A DNA stretch of 10,498 nt from Candidatus Falkowbacteria bacterium RIFCSPLOWO2_02_FULL_45_15. Its GTDB lineage: Bacteria; Patescibacteriota; Patescibacteriia; Patescibacteriales; XYC2-FULL-47-12. The translations under genes were made by a program, and so were the position numbers. How positions within the stretch are numbered: the first letter of the stretch is position 1; the number at the start of each line of letters is the position of its first letter. Below, piece by piece: positions 4,794 through 10,498 of the stretch. The stretch is from the NCBI GenBank assembly GCA_001777995.1, contig MFFV01000011.1:1-10498 (forward strand). Direction: 5' to 3'. The notes beneath the pieces are model-generated. The model did not search any database and was not told the origin of the DNA. It saw nothing but the letters and a program-made list of their open reading frames with translations.

Positions 4794-6212
4794 ATGAAAA
4801 ATAAATTTTACATCACCACTCCAATTTACTATGTAAACGCTTCACCGCACATCGGCCATACTTATACGACCGTTGCCGCGGATGTGCTGGCGCGCTACCA
4901 TCGCCAATTAGGCGATAAAACTTTCTTTTTGACCGGTACGGACGAACACGGCGCAAAAATCGCCGCCAAAGCGTCCGAAGCGGGGCAGGAGCCGCAGCAG
5001 TTCGTTGATTTAACCGCGCAGGAATTCCAGTCGGCTTGGAAAAGTTTAAACATCAGTCACGATAATTTCATCCGGACGACCGACCCCGAACACATCAAGG
5101 CCGTGCAAGCCGCTTTGCGGTTTATGTACGAGAAAGGAGATATTTATTTAGGCAATTACGCCGGGCTGTATTGCCGCGGTTGCGAGCAGTTTAAAAATGA
5201 AAAAGATTTAGTAAACGGCTTATGTCCGGACCATAAAATCGCGCCCGAGCAAATGAGCGAAGAAACTTATTTATTTAAGATGAGTAAATACGCGCGGGAG
5301 TTGCTCGTAAAAATTAGAAACGACGAAATAAAAATCAGGCCGGAGGGACGCAAGAACGAAGTCGTCAGTTTTATCGAAAAAGAAGGGCTGCAGGACGTTT
5401 CTTTCTCGCGTAAAAATGTTAAATGGGGCATTCCCTTGCCGTGGGATTCAAGCCATACTTCGTACGTTTGGGCGGACGCTTTTTTAAATTATTTGACCGG
5501 CTTGGGCTGGCAAGGCCCAAAAGATAAATGCCCGGAGATGTGGCCGGCGGAAGTACAATTAATGAGTAAAGACATTTTGCGCGTGCACGCGACCATTTGG
5601 CAGGCGATGCTATTGTCTTTAGGTTTACCGACTCCCAAAGAATTATTTATTCACGGATTTTTTTTGGTGGACGGGCAGAAGATGGGAAAATCTTTAGGTA
5701 ATGTGATTGCGCCGCAAGATTTAATCACCCGCTACGGCGTTGACGGTACGCGCTATCTGCTAATGAGCGCGACTGCTTTTGGCAGCGACGGCGACGTCAG
5801 CTGGCAAAAATTTGACGATAAATACAACGCGGATTTAGCCAACGGCTTGGGAAATTTAGTGGCGCGCGTTTCCAACTTGTTAGAAAAAAATAATATTACT
5901 TTAAATATTAAAATCAGCGCTAGCGATTTTAAAAAAGATTACGCCGCCGCCATGCAGGAATTAAAATTAGACCGCGCTTTGGAGATATTGTGGCAAGTTC
6001 TGCGGCGGGCGGATGAAACTTTGAGCGCGCGCAAACCGTGGGAGTTGGCTGATAAAGAAGAAATAAAAAAAATATTAGAGCCAGTCGCCCAAGATATTTT
6101 AAACGTAGCGGAGTTACTGCAGCCCTTTATGCCGGAAACGGTCGCCAAAGTAATCAAGCAATTCAGCGAGCCAAAAATTAAGAAAGGCGAGGGATTGTTC
6201 CCGAGAGTTTAA
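4794..6212 (+). CDS. metG: Methionine--tRNA ligase (MetRS)
   Basis: This class I synthetase charges tRNA-Met, including the initiator. The Rossmann fold carries PHIGH (18-22, the HIGH signature) and KMGKS (296-300, a KMSKS variant with Gly). A zinc knuckle is formed by Cys127, Cys130, Cys144 and His147, followed by the family motif YLFKMSKY. WADAFLNYLTGLGW is the usual methionine-pocket region, and the C-terminal half is the helical anticodon-binding domain (from ~335). At 472 residues it lacks the C-terminal EMAP/Trbp111-like tRNA-binding domain found in longer MetRS, so it is a minimal form, as expected for small genomes. The start is set by MKNKFYITTPIYYVN. A dispersed repeat occupies the usual ribosome-binding-site position, so no Shine-Dalgarno sequence exists. 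Confidence 0.97.
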   Translation: MKNKFYITTPIYYVNASPHIGHTYTTVAADVLARYHRQLGDKTFFLTGTDEHGAKIAAKASEAGQEPQQFVDLTAQEFQSAWKSLNISHDNFIRTTDPEHIKAVQAALRFMYEKGDIYLGNYAGLYCRGCEQFKNEKDLVNGLCPDHKIAPEQMSEETYLFKMSKYARELLVKIRNDEIKIRPEGRKNEVVSFIEKEGLQDVSFSRKNVKWGIPLPWDSSHTSYVWADAFLNYLTGLGWQGPKDKCPEMWPAEVQLMSKDILRVHATIWQAMLLSLGLPTPKELFIHGFFLVDGQKMGKSLGNVIAPQDLITRYGVDGTRYLLMSATAFGSDGDVSWQKFDDKYNADLANGLGNLVARVSNLLEKNNITLNIKISASDFKKDYAAAMQELKLDRALEILWQVLRRADETLSARKPWELADKEEIKKILEPVAQDILNVAELLQPFMPETVAKVIKQFSEPKIKKGEGLFPRV

Positions 6213-6233
6213 TGAATTTTAAATTCGTCATCA

Positions 6234-6270
6234 AAAACAGTTCGGAATTTATCCGGGCTGTTTTGCTTTT
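6234..6270 (+). terminator. Intrinsic terminator after metG
   Basis: AAAACAGTTCGGA (6234-6246) pairs with TCCGGGCTGTTTT (6252-6264), with two G-U pairs and the 5-nt loop ATTTA. TTTTGCTTTT forms the U-rich tail. Confidence 0.8.
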
Positions 6271-6322
6271 ACAGTAATGTGACGATAGCCCATGTTCACT
6301 ATTCACTGCCGCAAAAATATAG

Positions 6323-6328
6323 TATAAT
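6323..6328 (+). promoter_or_regulatory. -10 element very close to the cvpA-like start
   Basis: A perfect TATAAT ends eight bases before ATG 6337. A transcript starting 6-7 bases later would begin at or just before the start codon, giving a leaderless or nearly leaderless mRNA. No good -35 is seen at normal spacing. Confidence 0.5.
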
Positions 6329-6336
6329 AATTACAT

Positions 6337-6873
6337 ATGGACTTAGCAATATTATCCGGCATAAATTTATTTGACGCGGTGTTAATCGTGTTGGTTTTAG
6401 CCGCGGCCGTGTACGGATTTTGGAAAGGCATTATCCGCATGATCGGGAACTTGGTGGGGGTGCTAATCGGCATTTGGGTAGCGGGGAACTATTTTCTGCT
6501 CTTTTACGACTGGACGCAGTCGTTATACTTAGGCAATGCCAATGTCGGCAAAGCCGTCAGTTTTCTCTTGCTACTCGCCGTCACGCGCAAATTGGTTTCG
6601 CTGGCGGTCGTGTTGTTAGACCGTTTTTTAAATTTTATCAGCATCATCCCGTTTTTTTGGACGATTAACAGAATCGCCGGCGCGGCAGTCGGTTTTTTAA
6701 CGGCTAGCATTTTTTTAGGCATCGCCGTTTATTTTTTAAGCCGCTACTCCATCGGCTTTGGTTTTGATAAGCTGCTCGTCAGTTCAAAGGTCGCGAAGCT
6801 CTTGCTTCGTTTCGGCGAATTTTTTTCGCCGCTGTTGCCGGAAATTTTACGGCAACTGCATTCTCTTATTTAA
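6337..6873 (+). CDS. CvpA family membrane protein
   Basis: The 178-residue product has the CvpA (colicin V production protein) layout: an N-terminal segment LFDAVLIVLVLAAAVYGFWK followed by GIIRMIGNLVGVLIG, where family members have the G-rKG-r turn, then two further hydrophobic helices (about 72-95 and 112-134). INRIAGAAVGFLTASIFLG matches the family's conserved third helix region (usual form R-lGa-lG). Four helices are expected, with a C-terminal amphipathic tail. CvpA proteins are widespread inner-membrane proteins; the name comes from colicin V secretion in E. coli, and the molecular role is uncertain. It is preceded by a -10 element only eight bases upstream and followed by a separate promoter for the next gene. 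Confidence 0.8.
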   Translation: MDLAILSGINLFDAVLIVLVLAAAVYGFWKGIIRMIGNLVGVLIGIWVAGNYFLLFYDWTQSLYLGNANVGKAVSFLLLLAVTRKLVSLAVVLLDRFLNFISIIPFFWTINRIAGAAVGFLTASIFLGIAVYFLSRYSIGFGFDKLLVSSKVAKLLLRFGEFFSPLLPEILRQLHSLI

Positions 6874-6877
6874 GCAA

Positions 6878-6905
6878 TTGACTATTTTATTAATCCTTAT
6901 ATAAT
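6878..6905 (+). promoter_or_regulatory. Promoter of the transporter-riboflavin kinase gene
   Basis: TTGACT (6878-6883) and a perfect TATAAT (6900-6905) are spaced by 16 bp. The transcript should start near 6912, leaving about 42 nt before ATG 6954. That rules out the upstream TTG at 6909 as start and leaves no room for an FMN riboswitch. Confidence 0.65.
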
Positions 6906-6944
6906 TGGTTGATAATTAAACAACCTTATTTTTTTATGATTTTT

Positions 6945-6949
6945 GGGAG
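6945..6949 (+). promoter_or_regulatory. Ribosome-binding site that decides the start at 6954
   Basis: GGGAG lies 4 nt before ATG 6954. It is one of the few Shine-Dalgarno-like sequences in the window and favours 6954 over ATG 6936 and TTG 6909, which have no such site. Confidence 0.5.
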
Positions 6950-6953
6950 TCAA

Positions 6954-8219
6954 ATGCAAAAAAGCACCTGGTTAGGGGCGGGAGCGATAATAGTCGCCGT
7001 TTTGCTTTGGAGCATGGACGGCGTTATCATCCGGCCGAAACTTTACACTTTGTCGGCAGGCTTGGTGGTTTTTTTAGAACACGCTTTTGATTTTATCGTG
7101 CTGGCGCCTTTCATTTGGCTGGGCTGGCGGCGGATTAAGAATTTAACCACCAAAGATTGGGGCTCGCTGCTTTGGATTTGCGTTTTCGGCGGTTTGATCG
7201 GCACCATCATGATTACCAAAGCTTTTTTTGCCGCAGTTAACGGCGAAGTTACTTTTGCCACGGTTATTCTTTTGCAGAAACTGCAGCCCATTTTTGCCTT
7301 AGTGTTGGCGCGCCTGCTGCTGGGGGAAAAATTAGCCGCTAAATTCTACGGCTGGGCGATAGTAGCCATTGGCGCGGCTTACGCGCTTGCCTTTGGGCAG
7401 AGCGGAATAAACTGGAGCGATGTTTTGGTCCAGAATCGCGCGACTTTGTTTGCGCTGCTAGCGGCTTTTTCTTTCGGCTCTTCAACGGTTTTTGGCAAAC
7501 GAATCGTCAACCATCTGGACTTCCGCTCGGTGGCGGCCTTGCGTTTCGGCATTACCGCCATCCTTGCTTTAATTCTTATTTTGATTAACGACGATATCTG
7601 GCTGGTAAACGCGGTTTCTCCTCTGCAGTGGCGGCTTTTCGGCATCATTGTAGTAACTTCGGGAGCGACCGCTCTGTTTATTTACTATTATGGTTTGCGG
7701 CGCGTAACCGCTTCGGCGGCTACCATCTGCGAGCTGTTTTGGCCGGTATCCGCCGTAGCGCTTGATTACTTTATTAACCGTAACACCTTGACGCCGTTGC
7801 AGATTGCGGCTGGCAGCGTACTGCTGCTCGCGGTGGTATTAGCGACTAAAGAGGCCCGTCCGGGACCGATAAAATTTTCCGCCACCACCATTCCCGGGCG
7901 CGGCACCGGCCGGGTTTTGGGGTTTGCGACGGCTAACTTGGATAAAGTCACTTTAGACATGGAGCACGGCGTGTATTTAGTCAGCGCTCGTTTTAGCGGG
8001 CAAACTTATCGCGGGCTGCTGCATTTTGGCTACCGCGAAACCTTTGATTTGGGCCCGTCGCTGGAATTATATCTCATTGATTTCGTCGGTAATTTGTACG
8101 GCGTTACGATTGAAGTTGAAGTGATAAGGCGCATTCGGGACGTAAAAAAATTCCCCAACGCGGAGGCGCTGCAGCATCAAATCAGGCAAGACTTGAAAGA
8201 ACTGGAAAAAGTACAATAA
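6954..8219 (+). CDS. EamA/DMT-type transporter fused to a riboflavin kinase domain
   Basis: The 421-residue product joins two families. Residues ~3-298 are two EamA repeats with about ten helices: the first starts LGAGAIIVAVLLWSMDG and the second FALLAAFSFGSSTVFGKRI. Residues ~306-421 match the C-terminal kinase domain of RibF: PGRGTGRVLGFATAN (314-328, family form GRGR-LGFPTAN, Pro replaced by Ala325), GVYLVSARFSG, GLLHFGYRETF (family NIGxRPTF), LELYLIDFVGNLYG (Glu371 at the usual catalytic base, Asp376, Tyr382-Gly383), IRRIRDVKKFP and QIRQD. The FAD-synthetase half of RibF is absent, so only FMN formation is predicted. RibN riboflavin importers of Proteobacteria belong to the EamA/DMT family, so I infer riboflavin import with phosphorylation on the cytoplasmic side. 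The substrate is not proven by sequence. It has its own promoter. tsaC follows after 36 bp. Confidence 0.85.
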   Translation: MQKSTWLGAGAIIVAVLLWSMDGVIIRPKLYTLSAGLVVFLEHAFDFIVLAPFIWLGWRRIKNLTTKDWGSLLWICVFGGLIGTIMITKAFFAAVNGEVTFATVILLQKLQPIFALVLARLLLGEKLAAKFYGWAIVAIGAAYALAFGQSGINWSDVLVQNRATLFALLAAFSFGSSTVFGKRIVNHLDFRSVAALRFGITAILALILILINDDIWLVNAVSPLQWRLFGIIVVTSGATALFIYYYGLRRVTASAATICELFWPVSAVALDYFINRNTLTPLQIAAGSVLLLAVVLATKEARPGPIKFSATTIPGRGTGRVLGFATANLDKVTLDMEHGVYLVSARFSGQTYRGLLHFGYRETFDLGPSLELYLIDFVGNLYGVTIEVEVIRRIRDVKKFPNAEALQHQIRQDLKELEKVQ

Positions 8220-8255
8220 AAATTACCCCAAAATTCAAATTTGGATTTTGACATT

Positions 8256-8897
8256 ATGAAAGTTATTAAAATAGATAATAATAAAATAAGCGCTCAAATT
8301 ATTGCTAAAATCACACGTGCTTTAAAACAAGGCGAAGTTGTTGTCTATCCCACCGAAACATTCTACGGCCTTGGCTGCGACGCGACGAACGCGCAGGCGG
8401 TAGCAAAAATTTTTAAAATCAAAGGGCGGCAGCGTAATAAAGCGCTGCCTTTTTTGGTTTCCGATATTAAGATGGCGCGCAAATATTTGCGATTTAACCG
8501 TCAAGCTAAAATGCTCGCCGCCAAATTTTGGCCTGGCCCGCTTTCTTTGGTTTTGGATTTTAACGCCAACGGCAGAAAAATTTTTAAAAAGTCAATCAAT
8601 CAAAAAAGTTTTGACGCCGGCGCGAGAATTTCCAGCAATAAAATTGCCGCCTTGCTAGTTAAAAAATTGGGCAAACCGCTTATTTCCACCTCGGCTAATT
8701 TGTCCGGCTGGCCGGCGGCAAGCGAGGCTAAAACAGTAATAAAATATTGGCAGCGCCGGAAGTTTAAACCGGATGTTATTATTGACGCCGGAAAGCTGCC
8801 GCCCTCGCTCGGCTCAACTTTAGTGGATGCGCGGAGCGGAAAAATTATCATATTACGTAAGGGGGATTTAGAGTCGATTATTAAAGAAGGAAAATAG
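8256..8897 (+). CDS. tsaC: L-threonylcarbamoyladenylate synthase (TsaC/Sua5/YrdC family)
   Basis: TsaC makes threonylcarbamoyl-AMP from threonine, bicarbonate and ATP, the first step of t6A formation at A37 of ANN-decoding tRNAs. The 213-residue product has the YrdC-domain signatures: VVVYPTETFYGLGCDA (28-43), the KxR site KGRQ (56-59), FWPGPLSLVL (91-100) and STSANLSG (144-151). The family form is KGRP-xx-PL; here it is KGRQRNKALPF. The length fits a stand-alone YrdC domain without the Sua5 C-terminal domain. I chose ATG 8256 (MKVIKI) over an in-frame TTG at 8241. An imperfect palindrome (CCAAAATTCAAATTTGG, 8227-8243) lies in the short gap upstream. Probably co-transcribed with the transporter-kinase gene. 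Confidence 0.95.
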   Translation: MKVIKIDNNKISAQIIAKITRALKQGEVVVYPTETFYGLGCDATNAQAVAKIFKIKGRQRNKALPFLVSDIKMARKYLRFNRQAKMLAAKFWPGPLSLVLDFNANGRKIFKKSINQKSFDAGARISSNKIAALLVKKLGKPLISTSANLSGWPAASEAKTVIKYWQRRKFKPDVIIDAGKLPPSLGSTLVDARSGKIIILRKGDLESIIKEGK

Positions 8898-8909
8898 TTG
8901 TTTGGACGT

Positions 8910-9007
8910 TGGAAATTAGTTATGGAAAAAAGAAACTGGAAATTAGCGCGCCCGGTTTGTTAGCAACTTGCTGTTTTCTGTTTTCCAATTTCTATTACTA
9001 ATTTCCA
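8910..9007. repeat. Inverted repeat TGGAAATTAGT / ACTAATTTCCA between tsaC and tatD
   Basis: A perfect 11-bp inverted repeat (8910-8920 with 8997-9007) encloses further copies of GGAAATTAG (8938-8946) and its complement-like TTTCCAATTTCT. The gap of 155 bp holds no gene. It is typical repeat-rich intergenic filler and has no U-tract to act as an obvious terminator. Confidence 0.5.
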
Positions 9008-9052
9008 TTTTCTACGTAACAAATTTTTTAAGCATATTTAAGTTTAATCTTT

Positions 9053-9898
9053 ATGACTGACGGGTTGCAATTAGTGGACACGCACTGTCATCTTAATTTT
9101 GGCGCTTTTAAAGACGACAGCGACGCGGTTATCCGCCGCGCTTTAGACGCGCGCACGGAAATGATAATTGTCGGGGCGGAACATAAAAGTTCTAAGAGGG
9201 CGATAACCATTGCCACTCGTTACGACCGGGGCGTGTACGCGGCGGTTGGTTTGCATCCGGTGCATTTGCAGGAAACGGAGTTTAAAGAAGAGGGGACTAA
9301 AGTAATAACTAAAGCCGAGAGCTTTGACCGCGATTTTTATGAACAATTGGCAATATCGCCCAAAGTAGTGGCGATTGGCGAAATCGGCTTAGATTATTAT
9401 TACCTTTCCCAAGAAAATGCGGAGGCGCAAAAAAAGTTGCAGCAGGAAACCTTGCGGCAACAACTGCGGTTGGCTTATGATTTAGATAAGCCGGCGATTA
9501 TCCATTGCCGCGAAGCGCACGATGATTTATTGCCGCTGTTAGATAATTTCTGCCGCGCGCATCGGGTGGCTAAAGAAAAATTGCGCGGCGTACTGCATTG
9601 TTTTTCCGGCAATTGGGATTTAGCCTGGCAGTATTTTGCTTTGGGGTTTTTAATTTCTTTTACCGGTTTGATTACTTTCAACGACTCTTGGGACGAATTG
9701 ATCCGCAAATGCCCGCTGGATAAATTAATGATTGAAACCGACAGCCCGTTTATGTCGCCCGCGCCTTTCCGGGGGCAGAGAAATGAGCCGGCGCGCGTAG
9801 TGGAAGCGGCAAAAAAGATTGCCGAGTTAAAAAATATTAAATTAGAGAGCGTGGCGCAGGCGACAAGTGAAAACGCAAGCAATTTATTTAAAATTTGA
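9053..9898 (+). CDS. tatD: TatD family metal-dependent deoxyribonuclease
   Basis: The 281-residue product is a full-length TatD hydrolase, a TIM-barrel enzyme with two divalent metals that acts as a 3'-5' DNase in studied members. Metal ligands are visible: His11 and His13 (DTHCHL), Glu110 (AIGEIGLD), His151 (IHCR), His182 (HCFSG) and Asp230 (IETDSPF). AVGLHP (64-69) is also canonical. The insertion around residues 73-98 is slightly longer than usual and charged. ATG 9053 is the natural start because the first barrel strand (LQLVDTHCHL) begins at residue 5. No Shine-Dalgarno sequence is seen. tatD often neighbours metG and rsmI in other bacteria, and all three are in this window. A long hairpin follows the stop. 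Confidence 0.95.
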   Translation: MTDGLQLVDTHCHLNFGAFKDDSDAVIRRALDARTEMIIVGAEHKSSKRAITIATRYDRGVYAAVGLHPVHLQETEFKEEGTKVITKAESFDRDFYEQLAISPKVVAIGEIGLDYYYLSQENAEAQKKLQQETLRQQLRLAYDLDKPAIIHCREAHDDLLPLLDNFCRAHRVAKEKLRGVLHCFSGNWDLAWQYFALGFLISFTGLITFNDSWDELIRKCPLDKLMIETDSPFMSPAPFRGQRNEPARVVEAAKKIAELKNIKLESVAQATSENASNLFKI

Positions 9899-9907
9899 GT
9901 AAAATAA

Positions 9908-9971
9908 AAGACGCGTTTCCAGTAAACAATAGTCCAGGCCCGCTGACTATTTTTTACTTTCCACGCGCCTT
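9908..9971. terminator. Long hairpin between convergent tatD and tRNA-Ala, bidirectional terminator
   Basis: Arms 9908-9934 and 9945-9971 (27 nt each) pair with a 4-nt symmetrical internal loop (TTCC opposite TTCC) and two single mismatches, around a 10-nt loop. AAGACGCGT pairs the outer part and AGTAAACAATAGTC the inner part. T-rich tracts on both strands let it end tatD from the left and tRNA-Ala from the right. Confidence 0.65.
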
Positions 9972-9988
9972 AAAAATGAGCGATAGAT

Positions 9989-10061
9989 AGGATCTGGCGG
10001 GGTTCGAACCCGCGACTTCCTTCGTGCAAAGAAGGCGCTCTCCCAGCTGAGCTACAGACCC
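9989..10061 (-). tRNA. tRNA-Ala (UGC)
   Basis: The cloverleaf reads on the minus strand from 10061 to 9989 (73 nt): acceptor GGGTCTG with CAGATCC, D arm GCTC-AGCTGGGA-GAGC, anticodon stem CCTTC/GAAGG with loop TTTGCAC giving anticodon TGC, and T arm GCGGG-TTCGAAC-CCCGC. The acceptor contains G3:U70, the identity element of tRNA-Ala. The discriminator position reads U instead of the usual A. CCA is not encoded. Confidence 0.95.
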
Positions 10062-10071
10062 AATGTCGCTT

Positions 10072-10100
10072 ATATTAAATTGTTAATAAAAAATTGTCAA
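10072..10100 (-). promoter_or_regulatory. Promoter of tRNA-Ala
   Basis: On the minus strand a perfect TTGACA (10100-10095) and TAATAT (10077-10072) are 17 bp apart. Transcription would start a few bases before the tRNA 5' end at 10061. Confidence 0.6.
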
Positions 10101-10150
10101 TTAGGAATTTGATTTATTTTTAGCGCGCCACATAATTATCCACTTGTCAA

Positions 10151-10179
10151 TTGACCCGATCTTATTTTTAATCTATAAT
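10151..10179 (+). promoter_or_regulatory. Strong sigma70-type promoter of the AtpZ-like gene
   Basis: TTGACC (10151-10156) and a perfect TATAAT (10174-10179) have a 17-bp spacer. The transcript should start near 10186 and carry a leader of about 69 nt, which contains a small hairpin (CCGCG at 10213-10217 with CGCGG at 10224-10228). The palindrome GTCAATTGAC (10146-10155) overlaps the -35. This promoter is divergent from the tRNA-Ala promoter. Confidence 0.75.
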
Positions 10180-10254
10180 TTTAAGCGAAAGTATTGCGGA
10201 AAACATGCGTTCCCGCGGCTCAACGCGGTATTTTGTTTTCACTAACAAATTAGC

Positions 10255-10498
10255 ATGGAAAACGATAACAAAGAGCCAGCCAAGAAAGTGGAAGCGCCGT
10301 GGTGGCAGCCGGCGCTATTAATGTTTTCGCGGTTGTCCGGCTGGATAATAGGCCCGATAATTTTAGCCATCTTTTTAGGCAAATGGCTGGACAAGCGCTA
10401 TGATACCGAACCGTGGCTGTTTTTAGTTTCTATCGGCGCCGCCTTTCTAATTTCTATCGTTGGTTTGGTAAAGGACGCGATGAAGGAGATAGAGAAGT
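10255..10498 (+). CDS. AtpZ/AtpI-like ATP synthase accessory membrane protein (partial)
   Basis: The frame from ATG 10255 is open to the window end (81 complete codons). A charged N-terminus (MENDNKEPAKKVEAPWWQP) is followed by a first helix (~26-42, SGWIIGPIILAIFLG), the short loop KWLDKRYDTEP and a second helix (~51-69, FLVSIGAAFLISIVGLV), then a charged KDAMKEIEK tail. Two helices joined by G-WLD-R-gT-P is the AtpZ/AtpI pattern. Members usually stand first in the F-type ATP synthase operon and are linked to c-ring assembly or Mg2+ supply. The strong promoter just upstream fits an operon start, so atpB and the rest probably follow outside the window. The product is likely nearly complete here, as the family is ~80-110 residues. 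Confidence 0.75.
   Translation, partial: MENDNKEPAKKVEAPWWQPALLMFSRLSGWIIGPIILAIFLGKWLDKRYDTEPWLFLVSIGAAFLISIVGLVKDAMKEIEK

Noticed and set aside
6909..6953. Longer N-terminus of the transporter-kinase (TTG 6909 or ATG 6936)
   Set aside because: TTG 6909 lies upstream of the predicted transcript start, and only ATG 6954 has a Shine-Dalgarno-like GGGAG.
6906..6953. FMN riboswitch upstream of the flavin-related fusion gene
   Set aside because: The leader is only about 40 nt and the preceding gap to the cvpA-like gene is short. None of the conserved FMN-element sequence is seen.
9475..9882. 135-residue minus-strand frame
   Set aside because: It lies wholly inside tatD, whose catalytic motifs are intact on the plus strand. 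Composition is that of an antisense shadow.

Overview
The window looks like a chromosomal segment of a Candidate Phyla Radiation bacterium (Patescibacteria, most likely a Parcubacteria-type lineage). This is an inference from sequence style. The housekeeping genes are compact and streamlined, most starts lack a convincing Shine-Dalgarno sequence, and short palindromes built on TGCCTGCCGGCAGGCA are scattered through the DNA, one of them inside a gene. There is also a decayed serine recombinase, a GIY-YIG gene beside a tRNA gene, and a large membrane protein that fits no named family I know. TGA and TAG both behave as stops, so the code is standard.

Positions 1-1100 are an accessory junction built around tRNA-Asn(GUU) on the minus strand. 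A 5'-truncated serine recombinase runs into the 3' side of the tRNA gene. On the 5' side sits a GIY-YIG endonuclease gene whose stop codon lies inside the tRNA. This gene is bracketed by a near-perfect ~25-bp direct repeat of the tRNA 5' end. The outer repeat copy is split by a 20-bp palindromic element, and a good leftward sigma70-type promoter lies just beyond it. Together these suggest a cassette inserted between the tRNA and its original promoter.

Positions 1100-4740 hold a small two-helix membrane protein, a 550-residue membrane protein of unknown function, rsmI (16S rRNA C1402 2'-O-methyltransferase, with a palindrome inserted in frame), a small coiled-coil gene broken by an in-frame amber codon, a strong terminator, and a Nudix hydrolase. 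Positions 4740-6270 hold a dispersed repeat directly against the start of metG, then metG and a terminator.

Positions 6300-9900 hold a CvpA-like membrane protein, then the most notable gene of the window: an EamA/DMT-type ten-helix transporter fused to a C-terminal riboflavin kinase domain. This suggests riboflavin uptake coupled to trapping as FMN. tsaC (tRNA t6A synthesis) and a TatD-family metal-dependent DNase follow. Positions 9900-10498 hold a long hairpin terminator, tRNA-Ala(UGC) on the minus strand, two divergent promoters, and the start of an AtpZ/AtpI-like gene that probably opens an ATP synthase operon beyond the window.

Most genes serve translation and RNA maturation (metG, rsmI, tsaC, two tRNAs), nucleotide or nucleic-acid housekeeping (Nudix, TatD) and the membrane. 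The accessory signal lies in the tRNA-Asn junction and in the transporter-kinase fusion.
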